Source: Microcyclospora pomicola
Taxonomy: Eukaryota; Ascomycota; Dothideomycetes; Capnodiales
Length of the DNA stretch: 64,000 bases
Assembly (NCBI GenBank): GCA_002786065.1
Contig: NHNY01000004.1
Span: 248,001-312,000, forward strand
Direction: 5' to 3'
In this document: positions 43,999-55,991 of the stretch, in pieces
Layout: each line of letters starts with the position of its first letter
Numbering within the stretch: position 1 is the first letter of the stretch
The notes under the pieces: generated by a model
What the model saw: only the letters and a program-made list of their open reading frames with translations
Databases searched by the model: none
Told to the model about the DNA's origin: nothing
Made by a program: the position numbers and the translations under genes

Positions 43999-45017
43999 CT
44001 AGCCGTTGACGATGACACCGCCGTTGCAGTGGATGACCTGCCCGCTCAACATGCTGCTATCCGAGCTGGCCAAGAACACTACACAGCTGGCAATCTCGCT
44101 GGGCTGGGCTGGACGACCCATGGGGCTGGTAAACTGCTCCAAAGCCTCCTTTGTCATGGTGGACACAACCAATGGGGTCCACACTGGGCCCGGTGCAACA
44201 GCGTTGACGCGGATCCCCTTGTCCACAAACTGGTTGGCAAGACCGCGGGTGAATGAGACCACAGCACCCTTAGTCGAGGTGTAGTCGAGCAGGTCGGGAC
44301 GGCCGATGTAAGCGTTGATGGAGGCATCATTGATGATGACGTCGCCTTTGGTCATGTACGGGAGGGTGTACTTGGAGAGGTAGAAGAATGCTAGACATGT
44401 ATCGATCAGTAATGATTCGTGCAGAAGGGTGGATGCTGTGGCGACAACTTACGGTGGATGTTGGTGTTGAAGGTGTCCACCCATTGGTCTTCAGGAAGGT
44501 CGAGGATGTCCTTGGTCATCATCTGGTATGCATGGTTGTTGAAAAGGATGTTGATGGCACCCATTTGCTTCTTGGCCTCTTCCACGGCGCTCTTGCAGTT
44601 CTCACGCTTTCGGAGATCCGCGGCGTACAGGTAGCATTTCTGGCCCTTCTCTTCGACCATCTTCTTGGTGTCTTGTGCGTCCTTCTCTTCCTCCGGGAGG
44701 TAGACGATGAAGCTGTCTGCACCCTCCATGGCGAAGAGCACGGCTGTCGAGCGTCCAATGCCCGAGTCACCACCAGTGATCAAGGCTTTACGGCCCTGGA
44801 GCTTGCCAGCAGCCTTGTAGAGTTGGTATCCGCCATCTGGAGTAGGTACATGGGCCACGGATGGAGATTTGTCCATCTCATGCTGGTGTCCTGGAGGTCT
44901 CTGTTGCTCGACGTCTGGCTTGTGGCCTCGAAGGAAGAATTAGCTTCTCCATTACACGGAACAACGATGGATCAGGTCATCCTTACCAGACTCGAATTGT
45001 GGTTTGTCGGCAGACAT
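43999..45017 (-). CDS. Short-chain dehydrogenase/reductase, three exons
   Basis: 298 residues from exons 45017-44987, 44926-44453 and 44390-43999 (introns 60 and 62 bp). The first exon encodes only ten residues plus one base (MSADKPQFES-G-HKPDVEQQRPPG). The coenzyme motif is TGGDSGIG, and the DLR segment and NNHAYQ (usually NNAG) follow. The catalytic Ser is in INDASINAY and the Tyr/Lys in DYTSTKGAV, followed by NAVAPGPVWTPL. It ends VIHCNGGVIVNG. This is the classical SDR subgroup resembling E. coli YghA. NADP(H)-linked reduction of an aldehyde or ketone is likely, substrate unknown. The small first exon would be missed by single-exon calling. Confidence 0.9.
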
Positions 45018-48000
45018 ATTAGCTGGTCTGTCAGAGTTACTGGTGTGATGTGTAATGCGTGGCAAAAATGGTCTTGAATGCGGAAGCGATGGAAATACAC
45101 TTATGTTGAGCCAGAAGGTGACCTCATCTCTCCGTCAGAATTGGATGATGGCTGTACCGGAATGACGTTGTCATTTTCGGTCCAGGACTACAACGGGCAT
45201 GTGAGCTTCTGCTCGTGACTGCCTGTGCTCGTAAATCGAATATGTGTCTGTCGACATGCAGGAATCTTCGATACGGGGAAGTGAGGATTCCTTTGGTGTC
45301 CGGGATGATGTGCTGAGCCGAAGGTATCACGTGAACCGGGTCAACCTCTGCTGTTAGGCTGTTTCGCACATCCCACCTTGTTTGCTTCACACAACAGGGA
45401 GAAAAAGCTGTTCAGATTACGGGACCATGTGGGCCGTGATTTAGGTTGAACATGCTCAGATTCAACTATGTGGACAACTGAGCTTGGTGCACACAGGGAA
45501 CGTATGTGAAGCAAGCCTGGCCAAAGAGCACGATCCAGTATTTCCAAATGTCTCCCGGATCATGGTCATTTCTTCGTTGTCGATCATTGATTGCTTCACA
45601 GAAAGACAAAAAACGTGCAAAGCAAGGCCTGTTGTTGCTAGTCGCGACGAAATCCATGTCAATATGATACACTATTACCACGTTTCCAGTGCCGAGTAGT
45701 GCCGTCCCAGGCCGGGAACCATGGATGCAATATTGAGCAGTATCCTAGCATTGCGCTTGGCAGAACATGGACAGCTATGGTTATATGTAGACCGGCACCA
45801 GGTCTGGTCAGTTATTGCCAGGAGGAAACCTCATGTCCCTATGTGACTTGAGTCTGGACCTTCCAACCCATGCATTAAAGATGGCGACATATTGCGGCTG
45901 TGCCACAAGCTTTCATGTCGTGTAACTTCGAAGCGTGAAGGATCCTGTCTGTGCCACCATAGGACAGAGGAGTGAAGACGTGATATCAGGCAAACTTGAA
46001 GGCAGACCTGGACCCGACTGCGGCAGGATACGCCACCATCAGTCTCCACCATTGCCCTCTCAACCAGAAGCGCGTTGAGGCAGCCTCCCCTTCTGCTGAA
46101 ACGCCCCGTGCCGTGCTTTCTGCCTCGCTTGTGCGGCCTCGATGCAGAGGAACATCAGCTCATCAACATAGTGCAGCACGACGAATGTGGAGCGACGGAA
46201 TGTATGGCTGTGATTGTGTGATGGCCGGCATAGGTATGCTTCAAAGTGGTGCGTGCTTGGCCGGAGACGTGGCAAGACACATCACTTCGACGGAGCTGCG
46301 TGTGCTACGCGATACATCGAACTACATGTCTGGGTTGATTATTATTGCATGTGCAGCCTTTGCATGTCCGTAATGCAGCGCGGCACCGTTGGAGGCACCA
46401 GGGGTCGCCTTGCGATTTGACTCGTCTTGAGACGAGATCCCATGGTCGACGCGAGGCAGATTCTCAATCGGTTGAGAACTGTTCAGCGTGCACATGTGCT
46501 GGGGGTTCACCGGACCATACTCCGTGATTGACCAATACCTTCGGCACGAGTTATTGGCAAGCTCCATCCACCAAGCGATAGCGAGTCGCTGGTGCAAGAG
46601 GCGGGGCCATCATCGACTGCCGGCAGGGCTCTTCGATCGGTTCGCGGCTTGATCATTGCGTTTCTCCCCCATATCTTGGTGTTATAGGCCATGGATCTGT
46701 GCACGGGCAATTGCGGGGACGGCGCCTCTTCAAACAGTCCTGGTGGCATCGACCAGGTAGTCGATATTCCCAATGCATGCTTGTGCACCATCCAGCACAC
46801 ACAACGATGAGCGTGAGGAGATAGATACGGACGACAATGGAAGTCAGCCCGGCGATCTCCAAGGTATTGTACGGTAGGTTAGATACTTGTTACCATCGTG
46901 AGGCAGTCCGAGTTGCTGTTCGACCTGTTGGTGTCGTAAGCTTGGCGTCTGCTACGTATGAACGAATGCAGAACGGTTTGAACGCTGCGCTGATCAGCTC
47001 ATCTCCCTCGCAGGGCGAGATAAAGATAGGCAAGACAGTTGAGCCATTACAGCCACGTCCACTACGGTGTCTTACAGGGGACCTCTCCGACTTTCTCCAT
47101 CGTATATCAGCGAACGGACCATCATGCTCAGCATTGTGGTGCTTTGTGTTGCATGCGACTTGCTTGATGGAGCGGCAGTAGCGTGGGGGTTCGCAGCACG
47201 CATGCCCTAGGGCGGAGGGCTTTTCGATGTTCGCCTTGACGAGCACCGGGATGGAGAGCGATCATCTGGAGCTATTCCGAGACAACTTTCGAAACACCAT
47301 CCTGCTCACATCCAGGGTTTGTGAGTCGACCCACTGCATCGGCCAAGCTGAGGGCTGCCTCGTGATGCTTGGCGAGCTGCAAGTATCCGTGCCTCGTGTT
47401 GACGCCTTGCTCCTCAGCGGCATACCCATCGAGACAGTAACAGTCCATCCAAGTGAGTGTACGCAAGCTCTCAGACAGCTGTGAACTCGTGATCGAACCC
47501 GCCGAGCCCTCCTGTTTATCATCCCCATAGAATGCAGATGTGGATGCTTTCCAAACGCCATGATCGATACCCGCCCGTGGTGTGGACCGTGCCAGCCCTG
47601 GCGTTGATTGCTAATAGATCGCAACGGTCCAATGCAGCGCTTGACACGGTTCGAGAGAGGATGGCATCATGGCGAACTTTGCGGATAATCCCTCATGAAG
47701 ATCGCTGCGGTTGAGAAGCATCTGCATGAGGACGCACATCATGCAAGGAGTGTACTGATGAAATTGCATGAGGATGAGCGCAAACGATCGCCATCCAATG
47801 TGTTGTCCAAGACGATCAACTTTCGAGGGAAGTCCCGCCATTCACTAATCAGACTCAAGGACGACTGTCGACTTGTGGTTCGACCGGTGCAGATGATTGC
47901 GCCCCACATTTGTCGATCCATTGATGAAGAGGACTGTACAGACTACCGTTTACAGTACATGTACGCCTGCTGTGCGCCCATCCCAGTCCTAGCAGAGCTG

Positions 48001-49269
48001 CTCTAAGCGACCCAGAAAGCAAGCACACGTCTGTGGATGGCTGATGGCTGCACTCGAAACCCAGCGACGGATGCATCGGCCAAGCTGCGTGATGAGCACA
48101 TTATTGTGCTCATCCAGCTCGTCATTTGCGTGACGATAGTGGGAAGTATAGACGGGGATACGAGCACGCCGACCGGCCATGCAGCCATGTTTTATTGCGT
48201 TGTCACGACGGCGGTTACGCGTGCATCGAGTCTGCGACGAAAGTGATGCTGCCAAGAAACCAATGGCCAGGACTACAGTGTCGAAGACGATGGGATGGAA
48301 GAGTTGCCATCATGATAGTGCCTACAGTACACATTCTCTCCCCCAGCACAAGAGAGATGTCCTCACAGACCGGTCCAAGGAATGGCACGCCCGCCACAGA
48401 CGGCCTGCAGTGCCTGTTCCACCTGTAGCCTCATACGTGTTCCAGATGGAATGGACGCTTGGAACTCTTGGGGCCATGCACGATTACTTTTGGCTGGGAA
48501 GCTGGAAGTCCCGCGCTGCGACTTTTGTATCAAACTCCCCAGCCGTTTCGAGTGGTCCAGCCGACGCCAACTACGGACTTGGCCTGCATAACTCCACCTG
48601 GTTCGTCCGTTTGCCGGGAGACATCCCACTCTCGTGGCCCACCCTCTCGAAGCGCTACGGGGCCGCCATTCGCTGCTCGTGGCCCTGGATGCTGAACCTG
48701 CGTCCCCAGAGTCACAGCGTGAGTGCAGTCGGACCCGGACTTGGATTTTTATTGCCTACTAGGTACTCCACTGGCCCTGGACCGTGCTCATTCGTCTGCT
48801 GATGACTTGTGCCTGAGGTCGCCCGGAAAGTGCGGTACCTGTACTGTCTGGTAGCGGTACGTAGGTACACGCTGCAGCAAAGAACAGTCAAGACAGAGCA
48901 CAGACGGACGGCTCCTCTTTTGCACCTCATGTTGCCTGCACTTCGTTGCCTACTTGTATCCAGCCTCTCCCTCGCCCGTCCACCAACGTGCTTTCTATCG
49001 TTTCTATCTCATCCACTTTGACCTCTACGCCATTCATAATTGTATCACACCATCCCTCATTGTACTACATATCGACGACTCCATCGCCATCTCTCTCTAC
49101 CCAGCACGCCATCGACCCTGCACTGCTGCGAATCATCATCGCCATCCATTGCTCACCACCATATAATTCTTCTGCGGCACTCATCCTCCGCAATCCCGCT
49201 GTCCACAGTCTACCTCTCATCACTCCAAAGCTACTTCGACGAAGTACTCCACCTTCGATCGTCTCCAAC
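45018..49269. other. Gene desert of about 4.25 kb upstream of the Ecl1-type gene
   Basis: Numerous short open frames on both strands, none with a conserved pattern, good codon bias or fitting introns. A 10-bp perfect hairpin lies at 48091-48114. The last about 300 bases are strongly C/T-rich, as in a long 5' UTR. No transposon ends or protein remains were recognised. It may hold a large promoter, a non-coding RNA or very decayed sequence. Confidence 0.5.
48091..48114. repeat. Perfect inverted repeat, 10-bp arms
   Basis: GATGAGCACA at 48091-48100 and its exact reverse complement TGTGCTCATC at 48105-48114, loop ttat. It lies about 1.16 kb upstream of the Ecl1-type start codon. Too small for a transposon end by itself; could be a protein-binding palindrome or an RNA hairpin. 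Confidence 0.9.
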
Positions 49270-49716
49270 ATGGACTGCTTCAACGACTTCTGCATCGCCT
49301 GTGACAAGGAGTCACACAACGGTGGCGCCTACTGCTCACAAACATGCCGTCTGGCCGACCTTGAGAGAGCCTCTGCTGCGAATGCCACATCATCGACACC
49401 CATCTCACCCCGAACGCATTCAAGTTCCGGCTATGCTCAGCAACAATCACCCAACTACACATTCTCGCCCAGATCCACTGGTACAGACGCACGACCCACC
49501 TCATCCTACTTCTCATCCTACTCTTCCTACCACTACTCGGACCCTGTGCCTCGCTCTCTCACTCCATCCTCATCCCGGTCGTCGCTGTCTTCTACCATCA
49601 GCACATCGAGTACCGGCGCCCGCGAGATCGTCTCTGAGCGGGCCAAGGCAGAGCTTCAGAGCTACTACAGCTCCTTTGACAAAGTCAAGCAATCGAAACG
49701 ACGATCCGGGGTATAA
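49270..49716 (+). CDS. Ecl1/2/3-family zinc-binding stress and life-span factor
   Basis: 148 residues, one exon. Small Cys-rich proteins of the Ecl1 family extend chronological life span and respond to starvation in fission yeast. The defining N-terminal zinc motif is readable: FCIACDK..GGAYCSQTCRLADLERA (two CxxC-like pairs within residues 1-37). The rest is Ser/Tyr/Thr-rich and disordered, ending with the basic helix SERAKAELQSYYSSFDKVKQSKRR. The start at 49270 is fixed by the motif; open sequence upstream is pyrimidine-rich leader. The gene is isolated by gene-free DNA of roughly 4 kb on both sides, which suggests extensive regulation (inference). Confidence 0.85.
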   Translation: MDCFNDFCIACDKESHNGGAYCSQTCRLADLERASAANATSSTPISPRTHSSSGYAQQQSPNYTFSPRSTGTDARPTSSYFSSYSSYHYSDPVPRSLTPSSSRSSLSSTISTSSTGAREIVSERAKAELQSYYSSFDKVKQSKRRSGV

Positions 49717-52700
49717 GTGCAATGGCCATCTTGCATTGTACTCATCAACATCTTCACCCACGTCATGATAATCCCGTGGTGTGTTGCTGCACGAACCAGG
49801 CTTTCTAAGTCCTCATTTCACGAATCCCCTACCCACTTGATGGACCTGCTCGACATTCTTCCTGACGAGTTTCGTCGTGGTCGTCGTTGTTCTCGCTATT
49901 GCGGGTTTCGCGGCATGTACTCTTGGATATGTAACACTAAAAGAGCGCTTGGTTGAATGATCGAATGCAGGCTGCATCCACTGATCCCCCAGCGCTTCAC
50001 TACACGCATGACGAAGGGGTTCAGCTTTTGCGTGGAGTCTTATTGGAAGACCGTCATGACATGTCAGATCAGTCTTGCCATGTGGCAGAGACTGATGACA
50101 TTGCTTTGAAGGGAAAGCATGCGAATTCTTCTATGACAAGACCGAGGAGAGATGGTCAGTTGGAAGGTATCGAGGCATCGCAGACCTCCCCTCGATATGG
50201 GAGGAGTACTTCCTCAATGAGCCCAAGTCATTGAGGAACGTCCTGGCTGAAAGGCCAGTAGCTAGCACCGCCGATAGATAGGACCAGGGAGGAATTCACC
50301 ACTATTGACGACCCATCATCTCCCATTCCGACTCATTTCTCCATCGTCCATTCTCCCTCCGCTCAATTCCCAACTTCGCCACCTCCATTCCCACCGCATA
50401 GTCCACATCGCACTAGCTCCATCGATCTCCAACGCCTCTATAGCCTCCGCGTACCCGCACACCACTCTTTGAAAGAAAAAAATTCCCCGACTCGTGCTCA
50501 CGGCAGCTTCAGGTAGGTTATCACGTTAAGGCGATTAGGGTATCCACCAACGACGAGCGAATGCACGTGTGCGTCTCAAACCCTATTCTGGCCTATATAC
50601 CGGATCCCAGTAAGATCGGCAAACGCTTCCGAAGTGGAACACGACTGCTGCATGGGTCTTGATGCTTTGTTATCGCGACCGACCGAAGTCACCCATCGCT
50701 GCGTGTGTGTATAAGGTACAATGGGTATGTGCTGATTGTTTTCGAAGATTTTCCCTAATCGCTCCAATGCCATGCTGCCACGGAATCGGTACATGAGAAG
50801 ATAGCCGCAGACACGTCTAGCCATCTAGCCAGCCAGCCAACCGAGTCCCCGTGCAGGACAACCTCGCAGCGCAGTACATCGTCGCCTCGCCAGCCACCAC
50901 ATCATATCGCGGCAATCAACACCTGACCACCTCTCCCGCACCTCAATCGCTATGATGTCTACCGGCGTCGGAACCTATGTGCTTCAGGTCGCATGTCACC
51001 TCGTCCGCGAACCTTCCATCATTTCCCATCACACCAGCAGCGCCGAGAACCGAGCGGGCGCGTGAGAGATCTCGAGGGAGTGAGAGGCCTCGTGACACGG
51101 CGTGTCTGCCCGCTCCGCTCAGCCCAGCCCGCCGGTCCAAGAGTCCACCGTCGTCATGTGTGCGACTGCTGACCGCGGACACGGGCACACCTGGCGACAA
51201 GGCATTACATACACATGATGCCATGATTCTGCTCCGTCTGGGAAGGTCGGCAAACCTACCTCTCCTTGAGCCAACACTCTATGCGTGTGGTGGACCTAGT
51301 TCTGTCCTGTCCTGTATGCGGAGTCTCCTACATCCTCAGAATCATCGACCGGCCCCGCTCGGCGCCGCGCGCCTGCGATCGTCCCTTTTCGGTTGTCCAC
51401 GCGAGACAGTAGTATGGCCTCCGCACGGGCAAGACGCCATCCCCATACTTGGACTTTTCTTTTTGTGACGACTTGGTTGCTCAATTCCCCCCCGGGTTTG
51501 ATGGTGGCGCCTTTTTCCCTTTCCTGGGGGCTGGAGGCTTGGCTGAGCGAAGATGTCACACGTTCTACGGTATGTACATATCTACATAGGTACGTGTGAA
51601 TGTGGGGTTGGGTCTAGGTGCCTGTGCTGTGCTGGAGATAGGGGGACGCAGATGTTACACAGCACCTTGTCTTAGCGACGAGCTTCGTCTGCAGAAGTAG
51701 GTGCAGGTGAAGGGTTGCTTGCTGCTCGTCGTTCATATGTGGCAGGTATTGTTAGGAGGATGTCCACCTCCCTTGCGCTCGCAGTTGGGCAGATGCATAT
51801 TTACCTTAGGTTCAACGACGCAGGGCATTCCGGGTACAGCACCATTGATCGGCAGCACTTGACATTTCCCCCTTTTCTTTATTGTAAACACTTGTGCTCA
51901 ACATGTCAGAAGTCGCTGTGGCAATGTACCTACAGTACAGTATACACGCTGTTACAGTATGTCAGTACCACGAAATCCGTCCAGGTCCGCTAGACTAGCG
52001 AGAGACCCTTCGACCCGTCCATGCCGATCTGCCCTTCTTCTCTCCACGGAGCACCCGGCGCAAAAGACTCCGCTTCCGGTCAAGCGGCCGCTCGAGACAT
52101 AGCTTAACCCCACACTCCACCCTGGAGAAGGTTGCCCGCTAACACGGCCGATCTATATCGAGGCTAACGGATACTCGCCACGATTGGTCATGGCGCGGTG
52201 CCGCCAAGGCCAGTGCAGTAGTCAGACGACGGCGGTGCGTCGCGACACGTTTTGGGCTGAGGATGAGGGCGGGAAGGCAAGGGACGTGACTCGTGCACAC
52301 GCGATGAGATTTATGGGTGGCGAGAAGGAGGAGGGGAAAAATTGTGCGACGGGTGGTGCAGCCGGACTCCGAATGCGAATGCGTTTATTGCGGTTGGAGG
52401 TGGTGGCGGGTTGTGAGGTGGGTGGATTCCCCATGCCTTTGTCGAGGAAGCAGGGGATGCTGTAATGCGTTAGTCCAGAAGTCTACATCTATAATGTACC
52501 TTACTTGACTTCTCTGCGAACTGCATGCGACTTGACCAGTAGGTCGACGATGTGCTGCATGAGGTAGGTAGGGTGTGTACGTATGCTGCAGCGTCAGCAG
52601 CGTCAATGGGCGATACCATTCTGACACCGGACATGGTCACGCAGCACAGGAAACGACCATCGATGAATAGCAGTTTAGCACGATATGGTCAGTCGCTTAC

Positions 52701-53577
52701 GAGGACAAAGATGAACGATACACAGTGATAGGTACAGCAGGATTCGCAATCGGGTTGGTCGATCAAAGCGACGAGCTGACGACTGAGGTGCAACATGCGG
52801 ATCCCTGGTCCGGATCGATAGTTACTGTTTCAGAAACGGCCGATGATTCTCTTATCGCGCTCCGCCAACTTTACGCTCCCCTATGCCACACCAACCTACG
52901 CATCCACACATGCATGTATCGTGCAGCTGGCTTATCTTGTACTCTATCCTTAGCCTGCGAAGCTTGATTCAGCTTCCAGCGATGCAAACCGGTTGGTGCC
53001 GGGTAAACGTGGTGCGTTCGCAATCTGCTTGGTGCAACGCTGCCAATGACGAGGCAGGTGTCCGTATCAGGGTTTCTCGGCTACATGGCAGCTTAGAAAT
53101 GGCAAAGCGACAGCGTGGGGAGAGGGTTTGGCTTGCGAGCTGGACTTGGAGGGTGGGTGGGATGGGCAGGAGATAAGAGGAGATTGGTTCTTGGTTGTGC
53201 GGAGGTGGAAGATGGAAGCGCATTCTGACGCCTTGTGGCATGGATGGGCCAGTCAGGGCAGCTGTTCGTGGTTTCAGCGGCGTGGTTCGAGTTGCTACAG
53301 ATGGTGGATTGCTGCCACCAACCATGTGGAGTGCCTAGACCTCATATGTGGCTCGAAGGTGAGCTTTCAGAGGATGTCAGGGGCTGGGGTTTGGTATCAC
53401 GGCTCAATTGTCATATGTTCAAGTAGGATAGACCATACGTCAAGCTTGTTGATACAGATAACGCGAATACTTTCCGAGGAAGTGATTCCTAATCGTACTC
53501 CTATATCTGAGCGACTGCATCGTGTACCATTTGCGCGAGTCATTATTGAGTGGTAGATGAGCATGTTGTTCCTATCC
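49717..53577. other. Gene desert of about 3.9 kb, convergent
   Basis: Lies between the 3' ends of the Ecl1-type gene and the formate/nitrite transporter, so no promoter for either annotated gene is needed here. No credible coding frame. An inverted-repeat cluster occurs at 50168-50258. Around 51.5-52.0 kb short strings such as gtacctac, tacagtac and gtacata recur. Nothing else recognised. Confidence 0.5.
50168..50258. repeat. Cluster of nested and adjacent inverted repeats
   Basis: Within 91 bases: TATCGAGG (50168-50175) with CCTCGATA (50190-50197); CCTCCC (50185-50190) with GGGAGG (50199-50204), which overlaps the former so both cannot form at once; TTCCTCAATGA (50210-50220) with TCATTGAGGAA (50228-50238), loop of seven; and CTGGC (50243-50247) with GCCAG (50254-50258). 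All arms pair without mismatch. It could be an RNA element, a strong terminator or processing site, or chance in part. Confidence 0.75.
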
Positions 53578-54800
53578 TTAAACCATGTTCTCGGCTGTCT
53601 TCTCATGGCTGCTTCCCTCTGGAGAATGAGACTCAGCAGCATGAGCATTCTGACCCACAAGCGGCATCTGGTCAGTCTCATAGTGGCTTCCATCAATGGG
53701 TATTGGACCAGACTCTCCAGAGATGTGCTAGATGATGCAATTAGTGTTTGCCCTTCGCTACGAAACGGCATGCAGTGATGGACTTACCAGATACCAGTAC
53801 AGCACGCCGATGAAGAGTCCGCCCCCAATGATGTTCCCGATCAGTGCAGGTATCAGAGACTTCCAGATGTAGAAACTGACGCTGATGTTGGGATCGCCTA
53901 AGAAGATGGCCAGTGGAATGAAGAACATGTTGGCCACCACGTGATCTGGATATGTCAGCACATGTCTCCCAAATGCGAATATTTGGTCACGGGTCCGCCA
54001 AGTTCGTAAAGTCCGCTGTACAACCACAACTCCTTCCAGGCCTGGTATCGACCGAACACATCCATTGTTTCTGACGACCTGCTCCCTTGCAACGAACATA
54101 CAGCAACTTACCGAATCCAAGGCAGACGAAGGCGAAAGTCGGCCACCATATAGCAATCACAACACTAAAAAATTCACGTGACATGGCCGCTAAGAAGCAT
54201 GCCAGGCAGACGAGCCAGTTTGCGCCAATGCCTCTCAGGAAGATCGAATGCCACTCTGGCACAAGTGCCTTCGCAGACGCAAAGTTGAAAACTTCTGTCT
54301 TGTATGCAGCGGCGTCGAAGACCCCTCCGTACCCGATAATGATTGCCATGACGAAGAGCGAGCCAGCAAGATTGCCCCAGAATGTGATGAACCAGTGCAT
54401 AAGCATCTTGACGGGTGAGAGACGGCGGTGCAGAGCTGCGACAGTCGTGATCTGATGAACGGTGTTAACTTGTGTGTTGCTAGAGGAGTTGCTTCTGTCC
54501 TCCTACCATGAAACTGCCAGTGCACAAATCGGATCCAGTGACCACAATACTGACGAGTCCAAAGGGGAAGATGAGAGCACCAATCGTGCGGATCAGTCCC
54601 GGGGCATAAGTCTGAAACCAGGGCGCTGTATTCGTGCTCAGTAATGCCGCGCAGGCAAATGACAGCAGGCAGCCAGCATTGAAGGCGCTCATGAAGATCT
54701 TGTCGATGCGCATATTCGCTTTGGCGACACCGGACCGCGAGCATCGCTCCAGAGCCTCTGCAGGGGAGTAGCAATTGACGACAACATTTTGATGCGCCAT
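53578..54800 (-). CDS. Formate/nitrite transporter (FNT, NitA-like), four exons
   Basis: 313 residues from exons 54800-54507, 54451-54112, 53945-53788 and 53727-53578 (introns 55, 166 and 60 bp). FNT proteins are pentameric channels for formate, nitrite or similar weak acids; Aspergillus NitA takes up nitrite. Marks: FMSAFNAGCLLSFACAALL in helix 1, VTGSDLCTGSFM-ITTVAALHRR across the first junction, WGNLAGSLFV, FLRGIGANWLVCLACF, VCLGF-D-HVVANMFFIPLAIFLG across the second, and IPALIGNIIGGGLFIGVLYWYL-HISGESG across the third. The last exon gives a hydrophilic tail of about 49 residues. Three GATA-type motifs lie upstream (54824, 55065, 55186), consistent with nitrogen control but unproven. Confidence 0.92.
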
Positions 54801-55991
54801 TTTTGCGGGCGGAGAAGACAGGTAGATAACTTGTTAAGGGAACAAAACGAACAGGAAGGAAGAGAAAGTGAAGAGGTCGCCCAGGGACTTAATAAAGGAT
54901 GCGATTGACCGGAGCCTTCAGGAAACTTACTAGACCTCATGGTTGGAACCGCAATCTTCAGCGCTCTATTCGAGCGAACTGCATGTACTTCGATGGTATA
55001 AAGAAAGAGTACACGCCAACGTTGAACCATGATTTGGAAGCATTCGGGAACTGCTCTGCTTCACTGATAAGAACATCGCGGTTGATCCATGACATTCATA
55101 TCGTGAAGAGGGAATGTTTCACACCCGGGCCAATCATGTAAGTCAATCGACAGTGACAGCCGTCATTGTGACCAAAGCCAAGATCTGATAGAGTTGATGC
55201 TGCGCGGCTTTGCGGAGATTGACCATCGGTGAGACTGCCATGGAGCAACGTTTGACAGATTCGTGAAGTATTCATTCGCTGAAGATAAGGAATCCATAGC
55301 GCCAAGCATTTCAATCTTTTAAGCTCGGAAGATTCACAATGCGGGCGCCGGTATGGTTGTCGATCAACATTCGATGTGTGAAAAGCGAGATGATAGTGGT
55401 TGCATGGTGTCGTGAGCGTCTATATCATCAAACAATAATCGCTGCAGCCCATGCGTCCACAGCTCGTTCTTGTAAATGCGTCGTGTCCATGGAGTTCCGG
55501 TGCAACCCGCACGGAGCTTGCACCACACTGACACAAATCTCACTATCGTGCTGTTGATAAGAGCTGGGGTTTTTGATCATAATTACTGTACGAAAGCCAT
55601 CATCTCGAACGTGGCAATGGTGTCGACTGCCATGGGCTGGCACACGATGCTTGCAGTTGATGGAGAGTGCGGAGATGGTCGATGAAGTCGTGGCACATGG
55701 TTGCTAGGGTGTGAGACGCCACTAGACTGTATTTGGATGCACGAACAACATGATGCTGCAACAACGAGCACAACTCAACATGTTGATTCACCACCACGTC
55801 TCTCCCATTGATCCCTCTGTATCGAATTGTTGGCCCTTCGGACTCAAGCTTACATACTTTCGCATCTTTCAACAACCTACCTCTCGGTGTTCGAGGACAG
55901 GAATCCGAGGCTTAGCTCGTCTGTCCCCTGGCACGCGCAGCAGCCCTTAATCTTGCATAGTCACAAACTCGATCTCCAAGCGTCTGCCAGG
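54801..55991. promoter_or_regulatory. Divergent intergenic region, FNT / TPX2-like gene, with GATA motifs
   Basis: 1.19 kb between two start codons. HGATAR sites, the target of the AreA nitrogen regulator, occur at AGATAA 54824-54829, TGATAA 55065-55070 and TGATAG 55186-55191. Such motifs are short and common, so function needs testing. No coding frame is convincing. Confidence 0.5.

Noticed and set aside
48179-48802. Open plus-strand frame of about 207 codons in the desert
   Set aside because: No codon bias, no domain pattern, and overlapping frames on both strands are similarly open in parts.
49040-49768. Long second frame overlapping the Ecl1-type gene
   Set aside because: Shadow of the C/T-rich leader and Ser-rich coding region. 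The zinc motif fixes the real frame.
53280-53300. tRNA B-box-like ggttcgagttgc
   Set aside because: No A box or cloverleaf partners upstream.
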